From contig JAFMKB010000018.1 of the NCBI GenBank assembly GCA_017853205.1, positions 1 to 42,949 of the forward strand: a stretch of 42,949 nucleotides of DNA, read 5' to 3'. Positions 7,994-16,743 of the stretch are shown piece after piece. Position 1 is the stretch's first letter; every line of letters starts with the position of its first letter. The notes under the pieces were generated by a model, which was given only the letters and a program-made list of their open reading frames with translations, was not told where the DNA came from and did not search any database. The DNA is from Gammaproteobacteria bacterium (lineage in GTDB: Bacteria > Pseudomonadota > Gammaproteobacteria > Pseudomonadales > Pseudohongiellaceae). The translations under genes were made by a program, and so were the position numbers.

Positions 7994-9315
7994 TTTGAGT
8001 CATTCCGGGTTGGCCTTTGAAGCACTTGCACAATAATGCGAGTACCTTTGCCGAGCTCGCTCTCGATCTGGAGCGAGCCGCCGTGGGCCTGAGCGATAAG
8101 GCGGCAAAGATAGAGGCCAAGGCCAAAGCCGCCTGTGTTGCGCTGCCTCGAACTGTCGGCGCGGTAGAACGGTTCACAGACCTGCTCAATATGCTCCGGT
8201 CCAATTCCCTCGCCCTGGTCTTCGACAATGAGAGTCGCGCTTGCGTCGTTAAAAATAACTTCGACGCGGAGAGGATTATCCTGTCCGTGTCTAATTGCAT
8301 TATTAAGTAGATTCGTCAGCAGCAGGCGAATACGCAATTTGTCGATGACAAATTCTCGATCCTCAGACGGTAGCACGATCTCGAGCCCGCCTTCATAGCT
8401 AAAATATTGGTCAACTACGGACTCAACAAACTCGGCAAGCTGAACCGGTTCGGCTGAGAGCGCGGTGTGTTCGTCGTTGAGTCGTTCGGCTTCGATCAGG
8501 TCGCCAATTAAATGATCTATTTCGTCGATGTCTTCGCGAAGGTTCGCTTTTTCGATACTTTCTGGCATAAATTCAAGGCGTAGCTTCGCCTTGGTGAGCG
8601 GCGTGCGCAATTCGTGACTAATGGCCAATAGAAGCTGACGTTTTGCTTCGAGCATTGACTGTAGAGAGTCTGCCATGTGATTGATACTGTCGGTTAGCGC
8701 GCCTAACTCGTCTTGACGTTCATTGTGCACGCGATAACTTAAGTCTCCGCTGCGTATCCGCTCGGCGCCTCGGCGTAACATGCGCACGGGGTCAAGCAGG
8801 CGATTGACCATAAAATAATTCACGAAAAGTACGAATCCCGCGAGTGCAAGGCCGATATAGAGCACTGCTAAATTCGCTGCGCTATCGTCTAGCGAACGCT
8901 GGTAGAGGTAAAAATCATAGCCATCGCGGCGTACAACAATCATGTCCTCATTGTCGCTGGACCGAATCTCGGCATCGTCGGTAAGAGTTCTAACGAACGT
9001 CGAATCGTCGAGGTTAAGTCGATTATCGCCGTCCGAACTCCAGCGCATGATCGGGTTGCGAATGTTGATGCTCCAGTCGAGTTCTGCTGCGAGTCGCATC
9101 GCGTTGCTCAAATTGGGCGGCGTGCCAATGTCCTCGATAATAGATTCGACGTTGCGTGCAAAAAAATCTGGAATAGCCTCTATCGCACCGCTGTCGCGAG
9201 TGACGGTCTGAATAGACACGGAGATAATTATGAAAAACATTAACACCGTGACGCTAAAAATCGCCAGCAAGCGCAGGAAAAGAGAGTAGCGTATCGTTTG
9301 CAGTAAGCCTGCCAC
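7990..9315 (-). CDS. Sensor histidine kinase, HAMP-HisKA-HATPase
   Basis: A 441-residue membrane sensor kinase. A first membrane helix spans about 12-35, a periplasmic domain of about 110 residues follows, and a second helix spans about 149-170. HAMP runs about 172-224, the phosphoacceptor is His234 in AISHELRTPLTKAKL, the N box is NLLNNAIRHG at 335-344, and ATP-lid motifs DQGEGIG and GFGLGLYL follow. The periplasmic domain is acidic, with a dense patch at residues 113-124 (DDAEIRSSDNED), which recalls the cation-sensing surface of PhoQ, though that parallel is inference. The gene starts 5 nt after the regulator's stop codon, so the two form an operon. The signal is unknown. Confidence 0.92.
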   Translation of the reverse strand: MAGLLQTIRYSLFLRLLAIFSVTVLMFFIIISVSIQTVTRDSGAIEAIPDFFARNVESIIEDIGTPPNLSNAMRLAAELDWSINIRNPIMRWSSDGDNRLNLDDSTFVRTLTDDAEIRSSDNEDMIVVRRDGYDFYLYQRSLDDSAANLAVLYIGLALAGFVLFVNYFMVNRLLDPVRMLRRGAERIRSGDLSYRVHNERQDELGALTDSINHMADSLQSMLEAKRQLLLAISHELRTPLTKAKLRLEFMPESIEKANLREDIDEIDHLIGDLIEAERLNDEHTALSAEPVQLAEFVESVVDQYFSYEGGLEIVLPSEDREFVIDKLRIRLLLTNLLNNAIRHGQDNPLRVEVIFNDASATLIVEDQGEGIGPEHIEQVCEPFYRADSSRQRNTGGFGLGLYLCRLIAQAHGGSLQIESELGKGTRIIVQVLQRPTRNDSN

Positions 9316-9320
9316 GGCGG

Positions 9321-10019
9321 CTACAACTGTTCGCCAATAAATGTGTAACCCCGGCCCCAGACTGTCTTGATAAATCGAGGCGTCTTGGATGTGTCGCCGA
9401 GCTTGTGACGCAATCGACTAACGAGGGTATCAACTGCGCGGGAGAAAAGTTCAGCATCGATGCCCCGAAGGCGGTTCATCAATTCGTCGCGAGTAAATGT
9501 TTTATTCGGATACTGCATAAATAAAATCAGCAGTTCATATTCCATAGTGGTTAGATCGAGTACGACCTTGTCGAGTTTGACTTCCCGCCTTGAGGGGTCA
9601 ACATCGATTCCGTTGATCGGCTTGATATCCCGCATCGAGGCATCGTCCCCGCTTCGGCGTAGGATGTTGTGGATCCGCGCGACGAGTTCGCGTGGCTCGA
9701 AAGGCTTAGGTAAGTAGTCATCAGCGCCGAGCTCTAAACCGACGATGCGGTCGGTGACTTCGGCATGAGCGGTGAGCATCAAAATGGGGAGCTGACCGTA
9801 GATGGACGATTTAGCGCGGATCTCACGGCATACCTCGAAGCCATCTTTTTCAGGCAACATAACGTCGAGAATAAGAAGGTCTGGTTTGAGCTTCTTAATC
9901 ATTTCCAAGCCTTTGCTTGGAGTGAGCGCAACATGCGCCTGCATTTCGTAGCGGGCGAGATACTGAGTTAGCAGATCGCCAAGGTTTTCGTCGTCATCGA
10001 TGATAAGTATTTGTTTCAT
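9321..10019 (-). CDS. OmpR-family response regulator
   Basis: A 232-residue regulator with an N-terminal receiver and a C-terminal winged-helix DNA-binding domain. The acidic pocket is IDDDE (residues 7-11), the phosphorylation site is Asp52 in LLILDVMLPEKDG, and the conserved Lys lies in YLPKPFEPREL. The winged helix ends in RFIKTVWGRGYTFIGEQL. I chose the ATG at 10019 because GGAA lies 6 nt upstream and the protein then begins MKQILIIDD; a GTG at 10031 would add four residues. It is the first gene of a two-gene operon with the histidine kinase. Target genes cannot be read from sequence. Confidence 0.93.
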   Translation of the reverse strand: MKQILIIDDDENLGDLLTQYLARYEMQAHVALTPSKGLEMIKKLKPDLLILDVMLPEKDGFEVCREIRAKSSIYGQLPILMLTAHAEVTDRIVGLELGADDYLPKPFEPRELVARIHNILRRSGDDASMRDIKPINGIDVDPSRREVKLDKVVLDLTTMEYELLILFMQYPNKTFTRDELMNRLRGIDAELFSRAVDTLVSRLRHKLGDTSKTPRFIKTVWGRGYTFIGEQL

Positions 10020-10277
10020 CTTGTGTTCCACTTGTCACAGGCCTCGGAATGAGGCGACCAAGCGACGTAGCTGCGGCACGCCTTACCGCACGTCCAAGCC
10101 ATTTTGGGTCGCTTTTGGTGAAGGCTTCATAGTACGAATTCGGCCTGCCTAAATCAATTCTGTAGTATGATGACCGCCAATCAGAAGCATCCACACCCTG
10201 ACGATAAACTTGCCCTAGGAAGACCGTTAACCCTAGCGTCGTAATCATACCTCTAAGCGATCCCTCGAAACGCCTCT

Positions 10278-12191
10278 ATGATCTCTCTTAATAATATTAC
10301 CCTCATGCGTGGCACCCAGACGCTGATTCGAGAGGCGAGCGTTCTGCTGTCGAGTGGCCAGCGGACCGGTATCATAGGTCGCAATGGCTCTGGGAAAACG
10401 AGTCTTTTTAAAGCGCTCGCGGGCGAGATCCAGCTCGAACAGGGCGAGATAGAGATGCCCAACGGGCTGCGCACCGTATCGATGGCGCAGGAGACGCCGG
10501 CCAGTGATCGAACCGCGCTAGAGTTCGTAATAGATTCGCATGCTGAGTTCCGAGATCTAGAGAAAAAAATTCAAGCAGCTGAGGAAGGCCACAACGACGG
10601 GCTTTTGGTGAGACTGCATGCACAGATGGAAGAGCTCGGCGCTTACGATATTAAGAATAAGGCCGAGCAGTTGCTGTCCGGGCTCGGCTTTGACACTGCG
10701 CAGTTCTCTCGCACGGTCGGTGAGTTTTCTGGTGGTTGGCGAGTGCGCCTGAACCTTGCCGCGGCACTTATGCGCCCATCTGACCTGCTCATGCTCGACG
10801 AACCGACGAACCACTTAGACCTCGAGGCAACCGTCTGGTTGGAGCAATGGCTGCGCAGTTACCGCGGCACTATTCTTGTCATCTCCCACGACCGAACATT
10901 TCTCGATGCGGTAATTGATCATGTAATTAGTCTGGAAAACGGTTCGCTCGCCCTCTACCGTGGCAATTACAGTGCCTATGAACGCCAGCGCGCCGAGCGC
11001 ATGGCCCTCCAGGCCGCGCTATATGAGAAGCAGCAGCGTAGGCGCGGCGAGATCGAAGATTTCGTTCGGCGCTTTAAAGCAAAGGCAAGTAAGGCCCGGC
11101 AGGCACAAAGTCGACTCAAAGAGCTCGATCGGATGCAAGACATCGCACCGGCCCATGCCGATTCTCCGTTTCGTTTTTCGTTCCCCGAAGTTGAAACCGA
11201 CAGCGGTTACCTCATGCAGATCAACAAGCTTTCGTTTGGCTTCGATAAACCCTTGGTTGATGAGGTGACGTTTTCGATTCGTGGCGATTCGCGATTCGGT
11301 CTGCTCGGTTTCAATGGTAGCGGCAAGTCGACTCTGCTCAAAGTTCTCTCCGGCTCACTTAAAGAGATGGCAGGGGAGAAGATTACGGCTAAGAAGCTCC
11401 GCATCGGCTATTTTGCTCAGCACCAAGTTGACGAGTTAGATCAAACAGCCACGCCAGTTGCGACCATCCAGGCGCTTGCGAAGAAAGATCCGATGCTCAA
11501 GGCGACAGAGCAGACTATTCGCGACTATCTAGGTGGTTTTGATTTTCGAGGTAGCCGCGTCGATGAATGTATTGAGCATTTCTCGGGTGGAGAGAAAGCT
11601 CGACTCGCGTTGGCGAAGGTTGCTTGGGAGCGTCCAAATTTACTGCTGCTCGATGAACCAACGAACCATCTGGATCTAGAGATGGTGCATGCGCTTACTG
11701 TCGCGTTACAGGAATTTAAAGGCGCGGTAGTCATCGTCTCCCACGATCGACACCTACTCGCTAATACTGTCGACGAATTTTTCTCAATTCATAAAGGCCA
11801 TTTCGCCGAATTCGATGGTGATCTCGCCGACTATGAACGCTGGCTTGCGCGCTATAACGAATTCGAGTCCTCGCCAAAGCCAACGGACAACAGTTCGTTA
11901 GTCGACAATAGTGCTGCCGATAAAAAAGCGCAGAGGCAGCAGGCCGCGGCGCGGAGAGAGCAGCTAGCCCCGCTGAGAAAACAGGTTAAGGCACTCGAGA
12001 ATGAGATGGAGAAATTGCAGTCGCGGCTTTCAAAAATCGAAAACGAATTAGGCGACGAGGCAATTTATGCCGAAGATAATAGGGCCAAGCTCGCCGAGCG
12101 AGTAAAAGAGCAGGGCAGCCTAAAAGCGCAACTGGGCTCAGTAGAGGAGCAATGGCTGGAGCTACAAGAAGAGCTAGAGGCGGCGCTCTAG
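10278..12191 (+). CDS. yheS: ABC-F family ATPase YheS
   Basis: A soluble 637-residue protein with two ABC ATPase domains and no membrane segment, the ABC-F architecture. Walker A motifs are GRNGSGKT (34-41) and GFNGSGKST (about 343-351); signatures are FSGGWRVRLNLAAAL and FSGGEKARLALAK; each half has LDEPTNHLDLE. The linker between the halves (about 235-300) is basic and helical, as in ABC-F proteins that act in the ribosomal E site, and the C-terminal 80 residues form a charged coiled coil. Length and motifs fit YheS, a ribosome-associated factor that relieves stalling. No good ribosome site precedes the ATG. It lies 21 nt before msbA. Confidence 0.9.
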   Translation: MISLNNITLMRGTQTLIREASVLLSSGQRTGIIGRNGSGKTSLFKALAGEIQLEQGEIEMPNGLRTVSMAQETPASDRTALEFVIDSHAEFRDLEKKIQAAEEGHNDGLLVRLHAQMEELGAYDIKNKAEQLLSGLGFDTAQFSRTVGEFSGGWRVRLNLAAALMRPSDLLMLDEPTNHLDLEATVWLEQWLRSYRGTILVISHDRTFLDAVIDHVISLENGSLALYRGNYSAYERQRAERMALQAALYEKQQRRRGEIEDFVRRFKAKASKARQAQSRLKELDRMQDIAPAHADSPFRFSFPEVETDSGYLMQINKLSFGFDKPLVDEVTFSIRGDSRFGLLGFNGSGKSTLLKVLSGSLKEMAGEKITAKKLRIGYFAQHQVDELDQTATPVATIQALAKKDPMLKATEQTIRDYLGGFDFRGSRVDECIEHFSGGEKARLALAKVAWERPNLLLLDEPTNHLDLEMVHALTVALQEFKGAVVIVSHDRHLLANTVDEFFSIHKGHFAEFDGDLADYERWLARYNEFESSPKPTDNSSLVDNSAADKKAQRQQAAARREQLAPLRKQVKALENEMEKLQSRLSKIENELGDEAIYAEDNRAKLAERVKEQGSLKAQLGSVEEQWLELQEELEAAL

Positions 12192-12212
12192 CGGGATGCG
12201 CGTGTATACTGT

Positions 12213-14108
12213 ATGTTTTATCGCGCTGCAGTATGCAGACGGAAACCAATAAACCAAAATTCAATATACCAAAGCGCGACGGACTATAACTTGGCAGCAG
12301 AAAACGAAAACAGCGCGACGTCTGAGGAACAAGCGAGCGGTTTCTCGGCGAGCTGGGCGCTTTACAAACGGCTTTTAGCCTACCTAAAGCCGCAGCTGCC
12401 TGCGGTATTCACCAGTGTCATCGGTTTTCTCATCTTCGCCGCAACGACGCCACTTGCTGCTGCGTGGCTCGGCTGGACTATCGATGCCATTGAAAACAAG
12501 GACCTCGATTGGCGTCTCTATAGCCCACTGCTCTGTATTGCAATCGCGTTCATTCGAGGAATTGGAGGCTTTCTGGGAGGCTATTCGATCGCGCACGTTG
12601 CCAACTCGCTGATCCACCGCATGCGCGGCCAGATCATGGAGCACACTCTCGAGCTTCCTGTTCGTTTCTTCGATCGTTCCGAGCCGGGACGTTTAATCTC
12701 AAAGGTGACCTATGACGTCAATCAGATCACGGGGGCGGTTACTAATGCAGTCACCGTTGTTTTGCGCGAAGGACTCACCGTTATCGGATTGCTCGCCGCG
12801 CTGTTCTATGTGGACTGGCAGCTTAGCCTCGCGTTCTTGCTCATCGCACCAGTCGTAGGTAAGACAGTCTCAATCGCATCGCGATACTTCCGTCGCTACA
12901 GCACGCAGATGCAGGACTCGATGGGCGAGGTGACACAGATCATAAGCGAGTCTATTCGCGGCCATCACGTTGTTAGAACCTTTAACGCTAAAGACTCGGT
13001 AAATAAAAAGTTTGCGTCGGCAAGCGAGCGTAATCGAGCGCAGAATATGAAAATGGCGGGTACTGAACTTGTTAGCACTCCGCTGATACAACTTTTGGTC
13101 AGCGGCGCCATCGCGGGACTTATCTGGTTTCTCATGGCACCCGAATTCATGCGTGACCGCTCCTCTGGCGACTTCGTTACGTTTCTGACTATGGCTGCCT
13201 CACTGGCAAAACCTATACGCCAGCTCTCGCAAATTAACTCGGTCATCCAGCGCGGTCTCTCAGCAGCTTCGAGTATCTTCACTTTACTTGACGAACCCGG
13301 TGAGGCTGATCTTGGGAAGAAGGAACTACCGCGCGAGATTGAAAGAATAGAATTCGACAATGTACGTTTCACCTATGAACAATCAACCGACACTTCCCTC
13401 GACGAGTCAGAGAGTGGCGTCGATATGGCTGTCAATGGCGTAAGCTTCGAGGTGGAGGCAGGACAGACAATTGCGTTAGTTGGAAAATCAGGTAGCGGGA
13501 AAACGACGCTTGTGAGTTTATTGCCGCGTTTTTACGATTGCACCGAAGGCGAGATTCGAATCAACGGCAATGCCTTAGCTGATTATTCACTGCAAAGCCT
13601 TCGCCATCAGATCGCGGTGGTTAGTCAAAAAGTTGTCCTGTTTAGCGGCAGCATACTCGATAACATCGCCTATGCCGCAGCCGAACCAATCGATCGCAAC
13701 TTGGTAATGGACGCAGCGCGTAACGCCCATGCACTCGAATTCATTGAGCAGTTACCTAATGGGATTGACACGCAAATCGGCGACGATGCGGGCATGTTAT
13801 CGGGCGGGCAGAGGCAGCGAATCGCGATTGCACGCGCGCTGTTTGACGATGCGCCAATCTTAGTTCTCGATGAGGCAACGTCGGCACTTGATTCCGAATC
13901 TGAGCAGCATATACAAGAGGCGTTGAGTACGCTGATGCGCGGCCGCACTACGTTTGTTATCGCCCATCGACTCTCGACGGTCGAAAGCGCCGATAAAATA
14001 TTGGTGATGCAGGACGGTAAAATTATTGAAGCGGGCACTCATAAAGATTTGCTCGCGCAAGGCGGGCACTACGCCTATCTCTACAATATTCAGTTTGCGG
14101 AAACCTAG
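12213..14108 (+). CDS. msbA: Lipid A export ATP-binding/permease MsbA
   Basis: MsbA is a homodimeric ABC flippase that moves core-lipid A across the inner membrane. The six-helix transmembrane domain occupies about residues 45-345. The ATPase domain follows with Walker A VGKSGSGKTT, signature MLSGGQRQRIAIARALF, Walker B ILVLDEATSALDSESE and the switch His in IAHRLST. As written it has 631 residues, longer than the usual 580 or so, and the first 26 residues lack conservation features. A TTG at 12291, with GGA 8 nt upstream, would give 605 residues and may be the true start. The gene opens the envelope block. Confidence 0.92.
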   Translation: MFYRAAVCRRKPINQNSIYQSATDYNLAAENENSATSEEQASGFSASWALYKRLLAYLKPQLPAVFTSVIGFLIFAATTPLAAAWLGWTIDAIENKDLDWRLYSPLLCIAIAFIRGIGGFLGGYSIAHVANSLIHRMRGQIMEHTLELPVRFFDRSEPGRLISKVTYDVNQITGAVTNAVTVVLREGLTVIGLLAALFYVDWQLSLAFLLIAPVVGKTVSIASRYFRRYSTQMQDSMGEVTQIISESIRGHHVVRTFNAKDSVNKKFASASERNRAQNMKMAGTELVSTPLIQLLVSGAIAGLIWFLMAPEFMRDRSSGDFVTFLTMAASLAKPIRQLSQINSVIQRGLSAASSIFTLLDEPGEADLGKKELPREIERIEFDNVRFTYEQSTDTSLDESESGVDMAVNGVSFEVEAGQTIALVGKSGSGKTTLVSLLPRFYDCTEGEIRINGNALADYSLQSLRHQIAVVSQKVVLFSGSILDNIAYAAAEPIDRNLVMDAARNAHALEFIEQLPNGIDTQIGDDAGMLSGGQRQRIAIARALFDDAPILVLDEATSALDSESEQHIQEALSTLMRGRTTFVIAHRLSTVESADKILVMQDGKIIEAGTHKDLLAQGGHYAYLYNIQFAET

Positions 14109-14215
14109 GTTATACGCGCCGCAAAGTGGCTCCGCAAACGCCTCTGATCAACGCACCGGGTTGATAAAAAATTAATACGGGTGTCGTCAGGTAGAGCGAT
14201 AGAGACGATGAAAGT

Positions 14216-14983
14216 TTACAGTCCGTCCACTTTCCTTTGATGCATCTCCCTCAGTTTCGCGTATTTCATATAAGTATAAAAGGCCGCGTTCATACTGGTA
14301 TTGAATCCCTCAAGGCCGTCCAGGAAATGCCCTTTGAACAGATAGACCTGTAAAAAAGTAACGGGGAACATGAGAACAATACTCGCGAGGGAAGCATTCT
14401 GATTCTTTTCGAATTTATCTTCGGCTTTGAGTTCGCTGTAGCGATTTGATTTTGTAAAGCGCTGACTAAGGCTCAGGTTTTCTTTATGAAGAATTGTCGC
14501 CTGAGTTTTCTTAACCGAGCCGTTAATTGAAATGCTTTCGTGTACGCGTCTTACCTCGTAGTGTCCGCAAGACTTGCGGAAAAAGCGTATGAGTCGATCA
14601 TTCTTACTGAAATTTCTTGGCTGTTTCCCCCAGCGAATCAGTGTTCGATTTGATTCTAATGCGTCGTGCGTATCCTCTGCGATTAGCGCACGGACTTCCT
14701 GCAAAAATTCCTTAGTCGGCAATTCATCAGCATCTAGATTAAAAACCCATGGATGGCTGCAAAGAGACATCGCATAGGCCTTTTGTTCACTAAAACCCGG
14801 CCAGTCATTGTGAAAGACGCGAACATTCTGAAATTTCTCAGCAATCTTCAATGTTTGATCGCTACTCCCGCTATCTACGATAATTACCTCGGCAAAATCG
14901 GATACGCTCGCTAGCGATTCGGCAATGTTTTTCTCTTCATTTAGAGTAATCATGTACACGCTTGCGGCAATTACTTGATTCAT
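14216..14983 (-). CDS. waaE: LPS core glycosyltransferase, family 2 (WaaE/KdtX type)
   Basis: A 255-residue family 2 glycosyltransferase. The N-terminus has the typical strand-loop pattern SVYMITLNEEKNIAESL, then EVIIVDSGSSDQT and the metal-binding NLDADEL at about residues 77-83. The tail (about 200-235) has a hydrophobic helix (LASIVLMFPVTFLQVYLF) and a YMKYAKLREM end typical of the WaaE/KdtX subgroup, which adds a hexose to the heptose I region of the LPS inner core. The start overlaps the upstream heptosyltransferase stop by 4 nt (ATGA), so the pair is translationally coupled. The acceptor is inferred from the neighbour and the family. Confidence 0.8.
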   Translation of the reverse strand: MNQVIAASVYMITLNEEKNIAESLASVSDFAEVIIVDSGSSDQTLKIAEKFQNVRVFHNDWPGFSEQKAYAMSLCSHPWVFNLDADELPTKEFLQEVRALIAEDTHDALESNRTLIRWGKQPRNFSKNDRLIRFFRKSCGHYEVRRVHESISINGSVKKTQATILHKENLSLSQRFTKSNRYSELKAEDKFEKNQNASLASIVLMFPVTFLQVYLFKGHFLDGLEGFNTSMNAAFYTYMKYAKLREMHQRKVDGL

Positions 14984-16056
14984 AAGTTAGTCTCTTTGAT
15001 TTCATTTTCAAACGCCGGGTCGCGCATATCGATTGCCACTCTGGTGGCTGATGCCGCGCCGAAGACAATTTCGGGTATCAGCGAGGTAAGGCAATGATAA
15101 TTGAATTCGCATTTCCAAGCGTCGCAATTTTCGCCACAGGCTTTGGTGCCGCGCAGTAATCGACTATTCTTTCCAAGCGGAGCCCAGATAGCTTCTTTAC
15201 TCGGTCCAAAGAGGGCCACAAGATCCAAGCCAGTTGAAGCAGCAAGATGCATCGGCCCGCTGTCGCCTCCAACATAAAAATGCGCTCTTTTGAAAAGGGC
15301 GACGAGTTCGGGGTAACCGGTCAGATCAAAATGGAAGAGGTTAGAGTCGTCGAGCTGATCGGCGATGGCATCTATCATCTTTTTATCGTCGCCTACGCCA
15401 ATCATGACAATTTCAAGACCTTGACGTTTGAACATGGTAATTAAACTTGCGAAGTACTCCACCGGCCACTTCTTATAATCCGCGCTAGCTCCCGGGTGGA
15501 TTACGACGAAACGCGAGCTGATAGAACAGCGCTGTAGAAAGTCATCTGTTGCATGCTCGGCGTGAGGCGGGAGACAGTACGGCAGTATATTAGACGGAGC
15601 TTTGTCGGCAACAAGCACATCGAGAATCTCACCAAATGCATTATAGCGATGCTTTTCGTAATTGAGCGTGCGTGGATTGTTGTAAAACCGATGAGCATTT
15701 TTTCCGGTCGGTCCGTAGCGCTGCTTGGCGCCGCTGAGCCTACTTAGAACGCCGCTGAAGCGCTCTCCTTCCATGTCGATAATACAGTCGTCAGATGCTT
15801 TTCGAAGTCTACGCAGGAAGCTTAAATAGAGAGAGAGCCGTGACAAAACTGAGCTTGGCGCCTTAAGGCGCTGACGCGGATACTCGATGATACTAACAGA
15901 AGGCGGCATGACAGTATCGGTGAGCTCTCGAAAACGAGCGTCAATGACGAGCGTTAGCTCGGGATACTCTTTGGCGACTCGTAGCACCCAGGGCAGCCCT
16001 AGAATAAAGTTGCCTAAGTAGTGTGTCGGGAAAAGTAATACTGGACTGCTGCGCAT
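14980..16056 (-). CDS. Heptosyltransferase family glycosyltransferase (GT9)
   Basis: A 358-residue family 9 glycosyltransferase (WaaC/WaaF-type fold) that should add heptose or a related sugar to the LPS inner core on the cytoplasmic face of the inner membrane. It begins with the family-like PTHYLGNFILGLPWV, has the central FVVIHPGASADYKKWPVEYFASL and the donor-site motif FYVGGDSGPMHLAASTGLDLVALFGPS. Length is normal. The ATG has AGAGAG 3-8 nt upstream. It forms a coupled operon with the WaaE-type gene and is divergent from dgkA, sharing the intergenic region with a PmrA-like box. The exact position in the core (Hep I, II or other) is not resolvable. Confidence 0.85.
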   Translation of the reverse strand: MRSSPVLLFPTHYLGNFILGLPWVLRVAKEYPELTLVIDARFRELTDTVMPPSVSIIEYPRQRLKAPSSVLSRLSLYLSFLRRLRKASDDCIIDMEGERFSGVLSRLSGAKQRYGPTGKNAHRFYNNPRTLNYEKHRYNAFGEILDVLVADKAPSNILPYCLPPHAEHATDDFLQRCSISSRFVVIHPGASADYKKWPVEYFASLITMFKRQGLEIVMIGVGDDKKMIDAIADQLDDSNLFHFDLTGYPELVALFKRAHFYVGGDSGPMHLAASTGLDLVALFGPSKEAIWAPLGKNSRLLRGTKACGENCDAWKCEFNYHCLTSLIPEIVFGAASATRVAIDMRDPAFENEIKETNL

Positions 16057-16207
16057 AATCTCTCTTTATAAACCTCTCGCCGGTATTCGATATCTTTAGC
16101 TCAAAATGCTGACTGATTTTAGTTATATCTGCCTTCAGATCGCCATCGTGAGGCAAATTTTTGCAAATTTTTACAGCCACAGACGCTTAGTCTTTGACGC
16201 ATTCCAT

Positions 16208-16224
16208 TTTAAGGTGTTCTTAAG
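16208..16224 (+). promoter_or_regulatory. PmrA/BasR box-like direct repeat upstream of dgkA
   Basis: TTTAAG and CTTAAG are separated by 5 nt; read on the other strand they are CTTAAG-N5-CTTAAA. This matches the known PmrA box, a direct repeat of YTTAAG-type half-sites with 5-nt spacing. A weak -10 (TATCCT, 16235-16240) lies 10 nt downstream on the plus strand, a plausible arrangement for an activator replacing the -35, and no good -35 is present. It lies 108 nt before the dgkA start and 151 nt from the divergent heptosyltransferase gene. Confidence 0.5.
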
Positions 16225-16332
16225 CTCGGCGCTTTATCCTCGTTCAGCTAATGTCCCATCTTGATGCACATTGCTTGACTATCTTTCGTGTTAAGCTTCA
16301 CTTGCACGTCGACAGAAATTGAGGAATGACTA

Positions 16333-16743
16333 ATGGTCGTTGATTCGAAGGAAACACAGCCTAGCGTGCCAATCAAAAAGAAAGGACTGGCTCGAATTTG
16401 GGCCGCGACGATCTATAGTGTAGACGGCCTGCGGGCCTGTTTTCGAAGCGAAGAAGCTTTTCGACTTGAGCTCATATTATCACTGATCTTAGGACCACTG
16501 GCGTTTATTCTGGGAGAAACAGCCATCGAAATAGCGATGCTGCTTTTAGCCATCGCGCTCGTTCTGTTAGTCGAGTTACTCAATAGCGCGATAGAGGCGG
16601 TTGTCGATAGGGTGGGTATGGATTACCACGAGCTATCAAAGAAAGCGAAAGACATTGCTTCAGGCGCTGTATTCATTAGTTTGATGACTTTCCTTTTGAT
16701 CTGGGCGGTCATACTTATCGATCGATTGCCTATTAATCTGTAG
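16333..16743 (+). CDS. dgkA: Diacylglycerol kinase
   Basis: DgkA is a small homotrimeric inner-membrane kinase that phosphorylates diacylglycerol to phosphatidic acid with ATP. The 136-residue protein has three hydrophobic helices and the conserved block VELLNSAIEAVVDRVG (Glu81, Asn84 and Glu88 correspond to Glu69, Asn72 and Glu76 of E. coli), then KKAKDIASGAV. It is about 14 residues longer than E. coli DgkA at the basic N-terminus. GAGG lies 8 nt before the ATG. Its end overlaps the convergent PAP2 gene by 11 nt. The setting beside eptA fits recycling of the diacylglycerol released by phosphoethanolamine transfer; a PmrA-like box lies upstream. Confidence 0.95.
   Translation: MVVDSKETQPSVPIKKKGLARIWAATIYSVDGLRACFRSEEAFRLELILSLILGPLAFILGETAIEIAMLLLAIALVLLVELLNSAIEAVVDRVGMDYHELSKKAKDIASGAVFISLMTFLLIWAVILIDRLPINL

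Noticed and set aside
14150-14175. ATCAAC/GTTGAT hairpin followed by an A-run between msbA and the glycosyltransferase
   Set aside because: The run after the stem is A on the msbA strand, and on the other strand the T-run comes before the stem; not a terminator for either gene.
15941-16180. Minus-strand frame overlapping the heptosyltransferase start
   Set aside because: It is out of frame with a gene that has clear family motifs and a ribosome site; it shows no domain of its own.
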